Shown here: positions 1-7,613 of the stretch, in pieces | Layout of the letters: every line of letters begins with the position of its first letter | How positions within the stretch are numbered: the first letter of the stretch is position 1 | Source of the DNA: Pseudomonas alloputida | Lineage (GTDB): Bacteria; Pseudomonadota; Gammaproteobacteria; Pseudomonadales; Pseudomonadaceae | Direction of reading: 5' to 3' | NCBI RefSeq assembly: GCF_021283545.2 | Contig: NZ_CP128540.1 | Span: 779,501 to 843,500, forward strand | DNA: 64,000 nucleotides | The notes under the pieces: model-generated | What the model saw: the letters and a program-made list of their open reading frames with translations, nothing else | Database searches by the model: none | What the model was told of the DNA's origin: nothing | Made by a program: the position numbers and the translations under genes

Positions 1-198
1 AACCGTATTTTGCCGGCGGTGGCGATTCTTGAGGGCGAGTATGGGCGAACGGATATCGCCATGGGGGGGCCCTGCGTACTGGCGGAGAAGGGGCTGGCGC
101 GGATTATCGAGTTGCCGCTGGATGCGCAGGAGCAGGCGATGTTCGACCACTCTGCAGACCAGGTGGCGCGGGATATTGCCGAGATGAAGGCGTTGTAG
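1..198 (+). CDS. Malate/lactate dehydrogenase family, C-terminal fragment (runs in from the left edge)
   Basis: The reading frame is open from base 1 and ends at TAG 196-198, leaving about 65 residues. The text (EGEYG near the start, GGPCVLAEKGLARIIELPLD, then a helix with QEQAMFDHSADQV) matches the C-terminal domain of NAD-dependent malate/lactate dehydrogenases, where a G-x-x-G-V-x-x-I strand pair is followed by a helix with a conserved SA motif. The active site and NAD-binding fold lie outside the window, so malate and lactate specificity cannot be separated here. The true start is upstream; the TTG at 10 is only an internal codon. Confidence 0.8.
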   Translation, partial: NRILPAVAILEGEYGRTDIAMGGPCVLAEKGLARIIELPLDAQEQAMFDHSADQVARDIAEMKAL

Positions 199-317
199 GG
201 CTTGAAGCGTCATGCATCGGGTGTGGCGGCTCGGGCAGTGGGGGGAACACTTTGCCTCCGTACCTGTCACACCCGTTCATTGGGGTTCAGACCCACCCTT
301 ACCAAGGAGAGGTAGGC

Positions 318-578
318 ATGGCTTTCGACGCTTTCATCCAAATCGACGACATCGCTGGCGAAGCGCTGGATGAGCAGTACACCAACTGGATCGAGATCAA
401 CGGCTACAACTTCGGTGTCAATCAAAGCACGTCGGCTACCGCAGGTTCTTCCGGCGGTGCAACATCGGGACGTACCACCTTGACCAACTTCACGTTCACC
501 AAGTTTCTCGACAGCGCGAGTTGCAAGCGGCTGGAAGCCAGCTGCTCGGACCCGCATCTCAAGGAAGTGTCGGAGTGA
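318..578 (+). pseudogene. Truncated T6SS Hcp (tube protein), N-terminal half only
   Basis: The 86-residue product begins MAFDAFIQIDDIAGEALDEQY and contains the Hcp hallmarks WIEINGYNFGVNQS, SSGGATSGRTTL, FTFTKFLDSASCKRL and HLKEV. Hcp proteins form hexameric rings of the type VI secretion tube and are normally about 160-170 residues, so this one stops half way, just after the HLKEV strand. It has a good ribosome site (AAGGAG, 8 bases before ATG 318), so it may still be translated. The stop TGA (576-578) overlaps the GTG start of the next gene, as if the second half of Hcp and any fused effector had been deleted. No other T6SS gene lies in the window, so this is an orphan hcp remnant. Confidence 0.75.
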
Positions 579-934
579 ACGAAGTTGAGCCTGGGCTAAT
601 TGCGATTCTGATTCTTGCACCCATGATGCTGGCGATGGTCGTACAGTGTTTCATCGCACATAAATACACTGAGTACTACGAGTCGTTGCTAACGCGCTGT
701 AGCTTCGTGACCGGCAATAAAATCACGTTTCAACGTGCAGGCCTTCTGGGCAAGGTTATGCGTACGGGTTTGATCTCCATGGTGCTGGCTATACCGAGCC
801 TCTTCGTGCGCAGGGGGCTGATTGACTTCGATCAAGTCAAACGTTTCCCCTCAAGCATGAGACGACTGCTGGTGAGTCTGTTGGTCATTCACATCCTGCT
901 GGCCGCCGCGCTGATTATTTTCACTTACGCGTAG
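575..934 (+). CDS. Small multi-spanning membrane protein coupled to the truncated Hcp (possible immunity protein)
   Basis: The product has 119 residues from a GTG start at 575, which overlaps the Hcp stop in a GTGA arrangement implying translational coupling. Three hydrophobic stretches are visible: about residues 7-27 (LIAILILAPMMLAMVVQCFI), 62-80, and 97-118 at the C terminus. They are separated by basic loops (residues 43-58 and RRGLIDFDQVKRFPSSMRR), so an inner-membrane location is likely. I do not recognise the family. Orphan hcp loci often carry a C-terminal toxin fused to Hcp with a small immunity gene directly downstream, and membrane immunity proteins are typical for pore-forming toxins. 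Calling this a stranded immunity gene is inference from position and topology only. Confidence 0.6.
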   Translation: MNEVEPGLIAILILAPMMLAMVVQCFIAHKYTEYYESLLTRCSFVTGNKITFQRAGLLGKVMRTGLISMVLAIPSLFVRRGLIDFDQVKRFPSSMRRLLVSLLVIHILLAAALIIFTYA

Positions 935-966
935 CCTGGCCGCTCCTGCATGGGGCGCGGTCAGGC
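934..966. terminator. Stem-loop between converging genes
   Basis: GCCTGGCCGC (934-943) pairs with GCGGTCAGGC (957-966) with one G.T pair. It lies between the rightward membrane-protein gene and the leftward ABC permease, so it could serve both. No clear T-tract follows. Confidence 0.4.
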
Positions 967-995
967 CTGCCGGTTTTGCACGAGCCGTGCAGCCC

Positions 996-1817
996 TCAGC
1001 GCTGATAAGCCTTGCCAAAATGCCGTTCCAGGCGCGCCTGCAGCAGCTCCAGCAGTATCGACAGCACCCAGTAGATCACGGCGGCGGTGGTCAGCATTTC
1101 CAGGTAGCGATAGCTCGAACGCCCATACGACTGCGCCAGAAACATCACCTCCCAAACCCCCATCACGGAAATCAGCGACGAGTCCTTGAGCATCGAAATG
1201 AACTGGTTGGCGGTGGGCGGAATGATCACCCGCATGGCCTGGGGCAGGATGATGTGGCAGAAGATCTGCGGCGTGCGCATGCCCAGCGCCAATGCTGCTT
1301 CACGTTGCCCACGGGCCACGCCGAGGATGCCGGCGCGGAAGATCTCGCTCAGGTAGGCCCCGTAGTTCAGCGACAAGGCAATGATGCCGGCGCTGATGGC
1401 GCCGGGTACCAGGCCCACCTGCGGCAGCCCCAGGTAGATCAGCAGAATCTGGATCAGCAGCGGCGTGCCACGGAAGAACGAGGTGTAGAAGCTGGCCACA
1501 CCCACCAGCACCGCGCTGTTGGATAACCGTGCCAGCGCGGCGGCAAAGCCGAGCAGCACGGATACCACCATCGAGCACAGGCACAGGAACAGGGTCAGTG
1601 CGGCGCCTTGCAGAAAACCATTGGGCCCCAGCTTGAAACCGGCCAGGTTGGGAAACTTCTCCAGAATGATGGCGAACTTCAGGTCAAAGCTGAGGAAGAA
1701 GGCGACAAACAGCCCGAACAGCGCCAGCCAGGTCAGCAGTAACCGGGTGCGAAAGCCGAACAGGCCGGCGCCCGCAGGCTTTGCCACGGGCTTGGGGGAG
1801 TGAGGGAAGGTGCTCAT
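996..1817 (-). CDS. Polar amino-acid ABC transporter permease (HisMQ/GltJK type)
   Basis: The product has 273 residues with about five to six membrane spans and the binding-protein-dependent permease signature (LNYGAYLSEIFRAGILGVARGQREAALALGMRTPQ), in which the EAA loop (REAALALGM) contacts the ATPase. It should sit in the inner membrane and pass an amino acid delivered by the periplasmic protein encoded just upstream. The start is ATG 1817, which overlaps the stop of that gene in an ATGA junction; an in-frame start 24 bases earlier is less likely. No ATPase gene is adjacent, so the pair must borrow one encoded elsewhere. The substrate is not readable; the neighbouring mmuM and PLP enzyme suggest a sulfur-containing or homoserine-like amino acid (inference). 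Confidence 0.88.
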   Translation of the reverse strand: MSTFPHSPKPVAKPAGAGLFGFRTRLLLTWLALFGLFVAFFLSFDLKFAIILEKFPNLAGFKLGPNGFLQGAALTLFLCLCSMVVSVLLGFAAALARLSNSAVLVGVASFYTSFFRGTPLLIQILLIYLGLPQVGLVPGAISAGIIALSLNYGAYLSEIFRAGILGVARGQREAALALGMRTPQIFCHIILPQAMRVIIPPTANQFISMLKDSSLISVMGVWEVMFLAQSYGRSSYRYLEMLTTAAVIYWVLSILLELLQARLERHFGKAYQR

Positions 1818-2635
1818 TTGCTGATGTCGGCGCCAATCCATTTCTGCGACAGCTTGGCCAGGGTGCCATCAGCCTTCAGCTCGGCGAACACCTCGCGTAC
1901 CTTGGCATCCCACTCGGGGTCGCCTTTTTCGATGGCCACCGCGTTGGGCTCTTCATACAGCGGTGCGCCGGCCAGCTTGAAGCGCTTGTCTTGCTGCAGG
2001 CGCGGCTGCGCGGTCACCAGGTTGGTAATGATGGCGTCCAGGCGCACGCCAGTGCCCAGGCCCAAGTCCTGGAAGGCGACGTTTTCAGTGTCGTAGGGCG
2101 CAGCCTGCACGAAGTCGAACGGGTAATCGATCTTCTGGTCTTCCTTGCCTTCAATGACCAGGTTCTTGTTCAGGTAGCTTTCGTAGCTCGATGCACTGAT
2201 CGAACCCACCTTGCGGCCTTCCAGGTCTTTGGCGTCATGGATGCGCTCATCCGAGGCATTGACCACGATCACGGCGGGCGATGCGTAGTACTCCACAGGG
2301 AAGTCGAACACCTCGGCGCGCGCCTTGCTCGGGGTCATCGAGCAAATGCAGATGTCGTAGCGCCCGCTCCAGCGGCCAGCGGCAATCACGTCCCAGGACG
2401 GTGTTTCCAGGCGCAGCTTGACGCCGAGCTTGTCGGCCACTGCCTTGGCCACGTCCACGTCGTAACCGTCGAGCTGGTTGTGGTCATTGAGGAAGGAAAA
2501 CGGCGGGTAGCTTTCCATCAACACGTTGACCATTTCCTTGCGCGATTCAACCCGCTCCAACGTGGCGCCAGCAAAGGCTTGGGTGGCAGTTGCGAGCAGT
2601 ACAAGGCCCGCACCCAGCAGAGAAGAAAATCGCAT
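1814..2635 (-). CDS. Periplasmic amino-acid-binding protein of an ABC transporter (SBP family 3)
   Basis: The product has 273 residues. A signal peptide is clear (MRFSSLLGAGLVLLATATQAFA, cleavage after AFA). The mature part carries the family 3 pattern: an MESYPPFSFLNDHNQLDGYDVDVAKAVADKLG opening, then WDVIAAGRWSGRYDICICSMTPSKAR and a DLEGRKVGSISASSYE hinge region. These proteins capture polar amino acids in the periplasm. ATG 2635 is preferred over ATG 2641 because the AGG of the ribosome site is then about 9 bases away. The gene is divergent from mmuM across a short AT-rich region with a 40-bp symmetric repeat, so the two are probably co-regulated. Confidence 0.9.
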   Translation of the reverse strand: MRFSSLLGAGLVLLATATQAFAGATLERVESRKEMVNVLMESYPPFSFLNDHNQLDGYDVDVAKAVADKLGVKLRLETPSWDVIAAGRWSGRYDICICSMTPSKARAEVFDFPVEYYASPAVIVVNASDERIHDAKDLEGRKVGSISASSYESYLNKNLVIEGKEDQKIDYPFDFVQAAPYDTENVAFQDLGLGTGVRLDAIITNLVTAQPRLQQDKRFKLAGAPLYEEPNAVAIEKGDPEWDAKVREVFAELKADGTLAKLSQKWIGADISK

Positions 2636-2660
2636 GTACATACCTGATATGTTGGGCAAA

Positions 2661-2700
2661 TGGGTGATAGGGTATTTAATAGTTATAACCCTAATCCCCA
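2661..2700. promoter_or_regulatory. 40-bp interrupted palindrome in the divergent promoter (candidate operator)
   Basis: TGGG-3-TAGGGT-14-ACCCTA-3-CCCA is symmetric about 2680.5, lies in the AT-rich gap between the binding-protein gene and mmuM, and is well placed to control both. The regulator is unknown; an effector-binding LysR-type or other dimeric regulator would fit the symmetry. Confidence 0.5.
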
Positions 2701-2738
2701 TAATGAATTTTACTCATAAGAACCTTCAGAGAAGTTAT

Positions 2739-3638
2739 ATGGCAGAGCGAACGATGGTAATTCTGGACGGTGGCATGGGCCGAGAGCTGCAGCGCAGCGG
2801 TGCACCGTTTCGCCAGCCCGAGTGGTCGGCGCTGGCGCTGAGCGAGGCGCCGGAGGCGGTCGTGGGCGTGCACGCAGCCTTCATCGATGCGGGTGCGCAG
2901 GTCATCACCAGCAACAGCTATGCAGTAGTGCCGTTCCACATCGGTGAAGAACGCTTTGCCGCCGAAGGGCGACAGCTGGCCCATATCGCAGGCCAGCTTG
3001 CGCGGCACGCGGCAGATAGCGGCGCGCACCCGGTCAGGGTGGCAGGTTCGCTGCCGCCGCTGTTCGGGTCCTACCGGCCCGACCTGTTCCAGCCCGAGCG
3101 TGTGGCAGAGGTGCTGACCCCGTTGCTCCAGGGCCTGGCCCCGCATGTTGACCTGTGGCTGGCCGAAACCCAGAGTTCCGTGGCCGAAGTGCGAGCCATT
3201 CATAGCCATTTGCCGGCAGACGGCAGGCCGTTCTGGGTGTCCTTCACCCTGCAGGACGAGGAAGTCGACGAGGTTCCGCGCCTGCGTTCCGGTGAACCGG
3301 TGGCCGAAGCCATCGAAGCCGCAGTCGGCCTGGGTGTGGCTGCGGTGTTATTTAACTGCAGCCAGCCGGAGGTGATCGGCGCCGCCATTGATGTCGCGCG
3401 CTCGGTCATCGAGCGACACAACGCCGAGATTGCCATCGGTGCCTATGCCAACGCCTTCCCGCCGCAGCCCAAAGAAGCCACTGCCAACGATGGCCTGGAC
3501 GAACTGCGCGAAGACCTCGATCCGCCGGGTTACCTGGCATGGGCCAAGGACTGGCGTGCGCGGGGTGCCAGCATGGTCGGCGGTTGCTGTGGCATCGGCC
3601 CGGAGCACATCGCCGAGCTGAAACGCAACCTGGCCTAA
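2739..3638 (+). CDS. mmuM: Homocysteine S-methyltransferase (S-methylmethionine-dependent type)
   Basis: The product has 299 residues. It opens with ILDGGMGRELQRSGAPF, the family's first strand and loop, and has the zinc-binding cysteines expected for this fold: Cys207 (FNCSQPEVI) and the pair Cys283-Cys284 (GGCCGIGPEHI). The enzyme moves a methyl group from S-methylmethionine, or sometimes S-adenosylmethionine, to homocysteine to give methionine in the cytoplasm. ATG 2739 has an AGAGAAG ribosome site; ATG 2754 would also keep the core. It is shorter than the cobalamin-dependent MetH and is a stand-alone methyltransferase. Next to an amino-acid ABC transporter, a role in using imported methyl-sulfur compounds is plausible. 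Confidence 0.9.
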   Translation: MAERTMVILDGGMGRELQRSGAPFRQPEWSALALSEAPEAVVGVHAAFIDAGAQVITSNSYAVVPFHIGEERFAAEGRQLAHIAGQLARHAADSGAHPVRVAGSLPPLFGSYRPDLFQPERVAEVLTPLLQGLAPHVDLWLAETQSSVAEVRAIHSHLPADGRPFWVSFTLQDEEVDEVPRLRSGEPVAEAIEAAVGLGVAAVLFNCSQPEVIGAAIDVARSVIERHNAEIAIGAYANAFPPQPKEATANDGLDELREDLDPPGYLAWAKDWRARGASMVGGCCGIGPEHIAELKRNLA

Positions 3639-3648
3639 GCGCCCACGT

Positions 3649-3676
3649 GGCCGGGCGGCTTTTGCAGCGCCCGGCC
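3649..3676 (+). terminator. Stem-loop after mmuM
   Basis: A 9-bp perfect stem (GGCCGGGCG / CGCCCGGCC) with a 10-base loop starts 11 bases after the mmuM stop. There is no T-tract directly after it, so intrinsic termination is uncertain. Confidence 0.4.
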
Positions 3677-3805
3677 CGCAGCCATTAAAAAAAACGCCAG
3701 TCAGACCCGGATTCCATCGTTTTTCAGGCCTCCGTCATCTCCCTATAGTCCGCTGAAGGCCGATGCTGCATCGGTGTACACAACTCAGCTGGGCGGGAAC
3801 CGGAT

Positions 3806-5077
3806 ATGAACAACAACGAAAAATTCGAGGGCAATGCTGCGGCCGGTGTGGGGACGCGGGTCGTGTGGAGCGGGGAGCAGGTACAGCACCCGTACAACGC
3901 CACGCAGACCCCGATCGTGGTCAGCGCCGCTTATGGCTACAACGACATCGATGCCTGGTACGACGTGGCGCAGGGCAAGCAGCCGGGCTTCATCTACAGC
4001 CGCATGAGCAACCCCACGGTCGCCACGCTGGAAGCAAAACTGGCCGAGCTGGAGCAAGCCGAGTCGGCAGTCGCGTTCAGCAGCGGCATGGCGGCCATCA
4101 GTGCCGTGCTGCACACCTTCCTGTCCAACGGCAAACGCGTGGTGTCGACCCGCGACAGCTATGGCGGCACCAACAAGATCTTCGAAGAGTTCCTGCCGCG
4201 CATGGGCGTGCAAGTGTGCCTGTGCGATACCTTGGACACTGAAGCGCTGGAGCGCGAGATTGCCGCCGGTTGCGACCTGCTGTACCTGGAAACCCCCACC
4301 AACCCGACGCTGAAGGTGCTGGACATTCGTCGGCTGAGCGCCGCTGCGCACAAGGTGGGGGCGCTGGTGGTGGCCGACAACACCTTTGCCACGCCACTGA
4401 ACCAGAACCCGCTGGCGCTGGGCGTGGATGTGGTGGTGCACAGCGCAACCAAGTTTCTGTCCGGGCATGGTGACGTGCTGGGTGGGGTGGTGTGCGGCGC
4501 GGAGGCGTTGATGGCCCAGGTGCGGCACTACCGGGAAATCAACGGCGCGGCGCTGGACCCGTTCTCGGCCTACCTGATCATCCGCGGTATCAAGACCCTG
4601 GCAGTGCGCCTGCGCCAGCAGCAAGCCAGTGCCATGGCGTTGGCCCATTACCTGAGCACCGAGCCGCTGGTTGAAGCGGTGAACTACCCAGGTTTGCCGG
4701 CGCATGCCGGGCATGCCATTGCCAAGGCGCAAATGCGCGGGTTTGGCGCCATTGTCAGCTTCGTGCTGAAGGGCGGCATGCCAACCGTGGCCCGTTTGCT
4801 GCCGCGGCTGAAGTATGCCCATCGGGCCGGCAACCTCGGCGCGGTAGAGACCATCTATGGCCCGGCGCGCACCACCAGCCATGTCGAGAACACTTTGGAA
4901 GAGCGCCTGGCGCTGGGCATTTCCGAAGGGCTGGTGCGCATTTCAGTGGGCATCGAGGAAACCGATGACCTGCTGGCGGACCTGGCACAGGCCTGTGCAT
5001 CGGTGCGTGAGGAACTGGCCGTCGCAAAGGAATTGCACGCTGACGCAGACGCCTGCCAGAGCCCGGTGCAGGCCTGA
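3806..5077 (+). CDS. Cys/Met-metabolism PLP enzyme (cystathionine gamma-synthase / gamma-lyase family)
   Basis: The product has 423 residues of the fold-type I Cys/Met PLP family. Visible motifs are IYSRMSNPTVATLE, the phosphate-binding FSSGMAAISAV, YLETPTNPTLKVLDI, the aspartate of VADNTFATPL, and the Schiff-base lysine Lys216 in HSATKFLSGHGDVLGG. The family makes or breaks C-S bonds at the gamma carbon of homoserine esters, cystathionine or methionine. The position occupied by the catalytic cysteine of P. putida methionine gamma-lyase reads SYGGTNK here, so methionine gamma-lyase is less likely. It follows mmuM in the same direction with a 167-base gap, and the ribosome site is weak. The exact reaction cannot be set from sequence. 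Confidence 0.85.
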   Translation: MNNNEKFEGNAAAGVGTRVVWSGEQVQHPYNATQTPIVVSAAYGYNDIDAWYDVAQGKQPGFIYSRMSNPTVATLEAKLAELEQAESAVAFSSGMAAISAVLHTFLSNGKRVVSTRDSYGGTNKIFEEFLPRMGVQVCLCDTLDTEALEREIAAGCDLLYLETPTNPTLKVLDIRRLSAAAHKVGALVVADNTFATPLNQNPLALGVDVVVHSATKFLSGHGDVLGGVVCGAEALMAQVRHYREINGAALDPFSAYLIIRGIKTLAVRLRQQQASAMALAHYLSTEPLVEAVNYPGLPAHAGHAIAKAQMRGFGAIVSFVLKGGMPTVARLLPRLKYAHRAGNLGAVETIYGPARTTSHVENTLEERLALGISEGLVRISVGIEETDDLLADLAQACASVREELAVAKELHADADACQSPVQA

Positions 5078-5089
5078 GGCTGGCGCGTA

Positions 5090-5112
5090 GCACCCACCCG
5101 TGTGGTGGGTGC
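5090..5112 (+). terminator. Strong stem-loop after the PLP enzyme gene
   Basis: A 9-bp perfect stem GCACCCACC / GGTGGGTGC with loop CGTGT starts 12 bases after the stop codon. No T-run follows. Confidence 0.45.
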
Positions 5113-5219
5113 CACTTCATGAAGTCGAACAAAAACAATATGCAAGGCAACTCGATTCGCTCTGCCAAGACGAGGTCGTTGCTACGTCCTTGCCCGCCAA
5201 CTTTCATGAGTAACCCACA

Positions 5220-6659
5220 ATGTCCGTGCAGACAACCACAACTAGAAATGCCTCGGCGCATACCTTCAAGCAGGATATGCAAACCCGCCACATCGTCATG
5301 CTGGCGCTGGGCGGAGTGATAGGCACCGGCCTGTTTCTCACGTCGGGCTACACCGTTAACCAGGCCGGCCCGTTGGGCGCGGTCATCGCTTACATACTCG
5401 GCGCAATCATGGTGTACCTGGTCATGATGTGCCTGGGCGAGCTGGCGGTACACATGCCGGAAGTCGGCTCGTTCAGCAGTTACGCCACGCGTTACCTCGG
5501 CCCGGGCACCGGCTACATGGTGGCCTGGATGTACTGGCTGACCTGGACGGTGGCAATCGGCTCCGAATTCACCGCCGCGGGCATCCTGATGGTGCGCTGG
5601 TTCCCCGACACGCCGGTATGGATGTGGAGTGCGCTGTTCGGCGCTGCGGTGTTCATCAGCAATATCATTTCGGTGCGATCGTTCGCCGAAACCGAATTCT
5701 GGTTGTCACTGGTCAAGGTGTTGGCCGTCATCGCCTTTCTGGTGGTGGGCGGCGGGGCCATTCTGGGTGGCTTCGAGATCCAGCAGGCGCACAGTGCAGG
5801 GCTGGGCAATTTCACCCGTGAAGGGTTGTTCCCCACCGGTTTCTGGTCCATTGCAATGACCCTGCTGGCAGTGGCCTTCGCGTTCTCGGGTACCGAGCTG
5901 ATCGGCATCGCTGCCGGCGAAACCAAAGACCCGGAAAAGAACGTGCCCAAGGCCATTCGCACCACGGTCCTGCGCCTGGCGCTGTTCTTCATCGGCACCA
6001 TCTTTGTACTGGCCACCTTGCTGCCGCGTGAACAGGCCGGGGTTATTGAAAGCCCGTTCGTGATGGTCTTTGCGATGATTGGTATCCCGTATGCGGCCGA
6101 TATCATGAACTTCGTCATCATCACCGCGCTGCTGTCTGCCGCCAACTCCGGCCTCTACGCCGCTTCGCGCATGCTCTGGACCCTCAGCGACCAAGGCAAC
6201 ATGCCCCGCCGTTACGCCACGCTGTCGCGCCGCGGCACCCCCTTCAATGCGATCGTGCTGAGCATGGCTGGCGGCATGGCTTCGCTGTTGAGCAGTGTGT
6301 TTGCCCCCGACACCATCTACCTGGCGCTGGTGTCGATTTCAGGGTTGGCCGTGGTAGTGGTGTGGATCAGCATCGCGGCCAGCCAGATCGCATTCCGCCG
6401 TCATTACATCGCCAGCGGCGGCAAGCTCGAGGACCTCAAGTTCCGGGTGCGTGGCTACCCGTTCGTACCACTGGGGGCCATTTTCTGCTGCGTACTGGCC
6501 TGCGTCGGCATTGCCTTCGACCCAGCTCAGCGGGTTGCCCTGTACTTCGGCTTGCCCTTCATTGCCTGGTGCTACCTGGCCTATTGGCTGACGTGCAAGT
6601 ACCGCAGCCGCCGTACGGCCCCGCTGGAAATCGTCGCCCCAGGTTCCGAGGCCGCCTGA
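5220..6659 (+). CDS. Amino-acid permease, APC superfamily (AAT family)
   Basis: The product has 479 residues and about twelve membrane segments. The first carries the APC consensus [17 protein letters not shown], which forms part of the substrate site. Other family marks are [43 protein letters not shown] and the later [28 protein letters not shown] loop. It should be an inner-membrane proton-coupled importer of an amino acid; GabP, LysP and ProY are relatives, and the substrate cannot be told apart. It follows the PLP enzyme and precedes a LysR regulator, all in one direction. The start at 5220 has only a weak ribosome site. Confidence 0.9.
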   Translation: MSVQTTTTRNASAHTFKQDMQTRHIVMLALGGVIGTGLFLTSGYTVNQAGPLGAVIAYILGAIMVYLVMMCLGELAVHMPEVGSFSSYATRYLGPGTGYMVAWMYWLTWTVAIGSEFTAAGILMVRWFPDTPVWMWSALFGAAVFISNIISVRSFAETEFWLSLVKVLAVIAFLVVGGGAILGGFEIQQAHSAGLGNFTREGLFPTGFWSIAMTLLAVAFAFSGTELIGIAAGETKDPEKNVPKAIRTTVLRLALFFIGTIFVLATLLPREQAGVIESPFVMVFAMIGIPYAADIMNFVIITALLSAANSGLYAASRMLWTLSDQGNMPRRYATLSRRGTPFNAIVLSMAGGMASLLSSVFAPDTIYLALVSISGLAVVVVWISIAASQIAFRRHYIASGGKLEDLKFRVRGYPFVPLGAIFCCVLACVGIAFDPAQRVALYFGLPFIAWCYLAYWLTCKYRSRRTAPLEIVAPGSEAA

Positions 6660-6704
6660 GCAGGTGATACTAGGCCACCGGAACCTAGCCACGAGAAGCC
6701 GCCG

Positions 6705-7589
6705 ATGACCCAGAAAACCTTGCCCCCCCTGAACTGGCTGAGAGCCTTCGAAGTGTCGGCGCGTTACTTGAACTTCACCCATGCGGCAGAAGAGCTGCAC
6801 CTTACCCAAGGGGCCGTGAGCCAACAGATTCGTCACCTGGAAAGCCAATTGGGTGTGGCGCTGTTCAAGCGCCTGCCGCGCGGGTTGGGGCTGACCGAAG
6901 AAGGGCAGTCCTACCTGCCGGTGGTGCAGGACGCTATCAGCCGCCTTGCGGTCGGCACCAATGAAATCTTCGGGCAACGCCAACGTCGGCCCCTGAAGGT
7001 ACGGGGCAGCCTGTCGTTCCTGCACTTCTGGCTGGCCCCGCGGCTGGCCGACTTTCGGCGTTCGCACCCGCAGGTGGACATTCGCTACATCAGCAACCTG
7101 TGGGTCAAGGAGCTGGATGCCGAAGATGATCTGGAAATTCGCTGGGGTAGCGGGCAGTGGGCCGGGGTAGAGGCGCAGCGCCTGACCCGCGACATGCTGG
7201 TGCCGGTGTGCGCACCCGCGCTGCTGGCCGGTTGCCCGCTGCGCGAACCGCGCGACCTGGCCCGTGTGCCGTTGCTGCATGTGCTGGGTTACGAGGAGGG
7301 GTGGGGCTACTGGCTGGAGCGGGTCGGCGCCGATCAGGTCGACTCTTCCAGTGGCCTGCAGTTCGACACGCTGGTGTCGACCCTGCGCATGGCGGAGCTG
7401 GGGCTCGGGGTGGCGCTGGCACGCTCGTCGCTGGTAGAGGACCTGCTGCAGGAGGGGCGGCTGGTCGCTCCCTTTGCCCAGCGTATCGAGGCAAGCGAGT
7501 CGTTTTTCCTGGTACGCGGCCTAGGTGAAGCGTTGTCCCCCGATGCTCAGGCGTTCAGCCATTGGCTGGTGGCCATGGCGCATCGTTAA
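6705..7589 (+). CDS. LysR-type transcriptional regulator (GcvA-like)
   Basis: The product has 294 residues. The N-terminal winged helix (PPLNWLRAFEVSARYLNFTHAAEELHLTQGAVSQQIRHLESQLGVALFKRL) is the GcvA-type variant, followed by a periplasmic-binding-like effector domain. It lies 45 bases after the permease and 24 bases before the threonine synthase paralogue, so it is probably co-transcribed with the latter. It is a natural candidate to control the surrounding transporter and sulfur/homoserine genes. Its effector is unknown. Confidence 0.9.
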   Translation: MTQKTLPPLNWLRAFEVSARYLNFTHAAEELHLTQGAVSQQIRHLESQLGVALFKRLPRGLGLTEEGQSYLPVVQDAISRLAVGTNEIFGQRQRRPLKVRGSLSFLHFWLAPRLADFRRSHPQVDIRYISNLWVKELDAEDDLEIRWGSGQWAGVEAQRLTRDMLVPVCAPALLAGCPLREPRDLARVPLLHVLGYEEGWGYWLERVGADQVDSSSGLQFDTLVSTLRMAELGLGVALARSSLVEDLLQEGRLVAPFAQRIEASESFFLVRGLGEALSPDAQAFSHWLVAMAHR

Positions 7590-7613
7590 CTTATGTAGCT
7601 ATCTGGAGCACCG

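Noticed and set aside
3785..4882. 365-codon minus-strand frame opposite the PLP enzyme
   Set aside because: His/Gln/Arg-rich shadow; the plus strand carries all family motifs.
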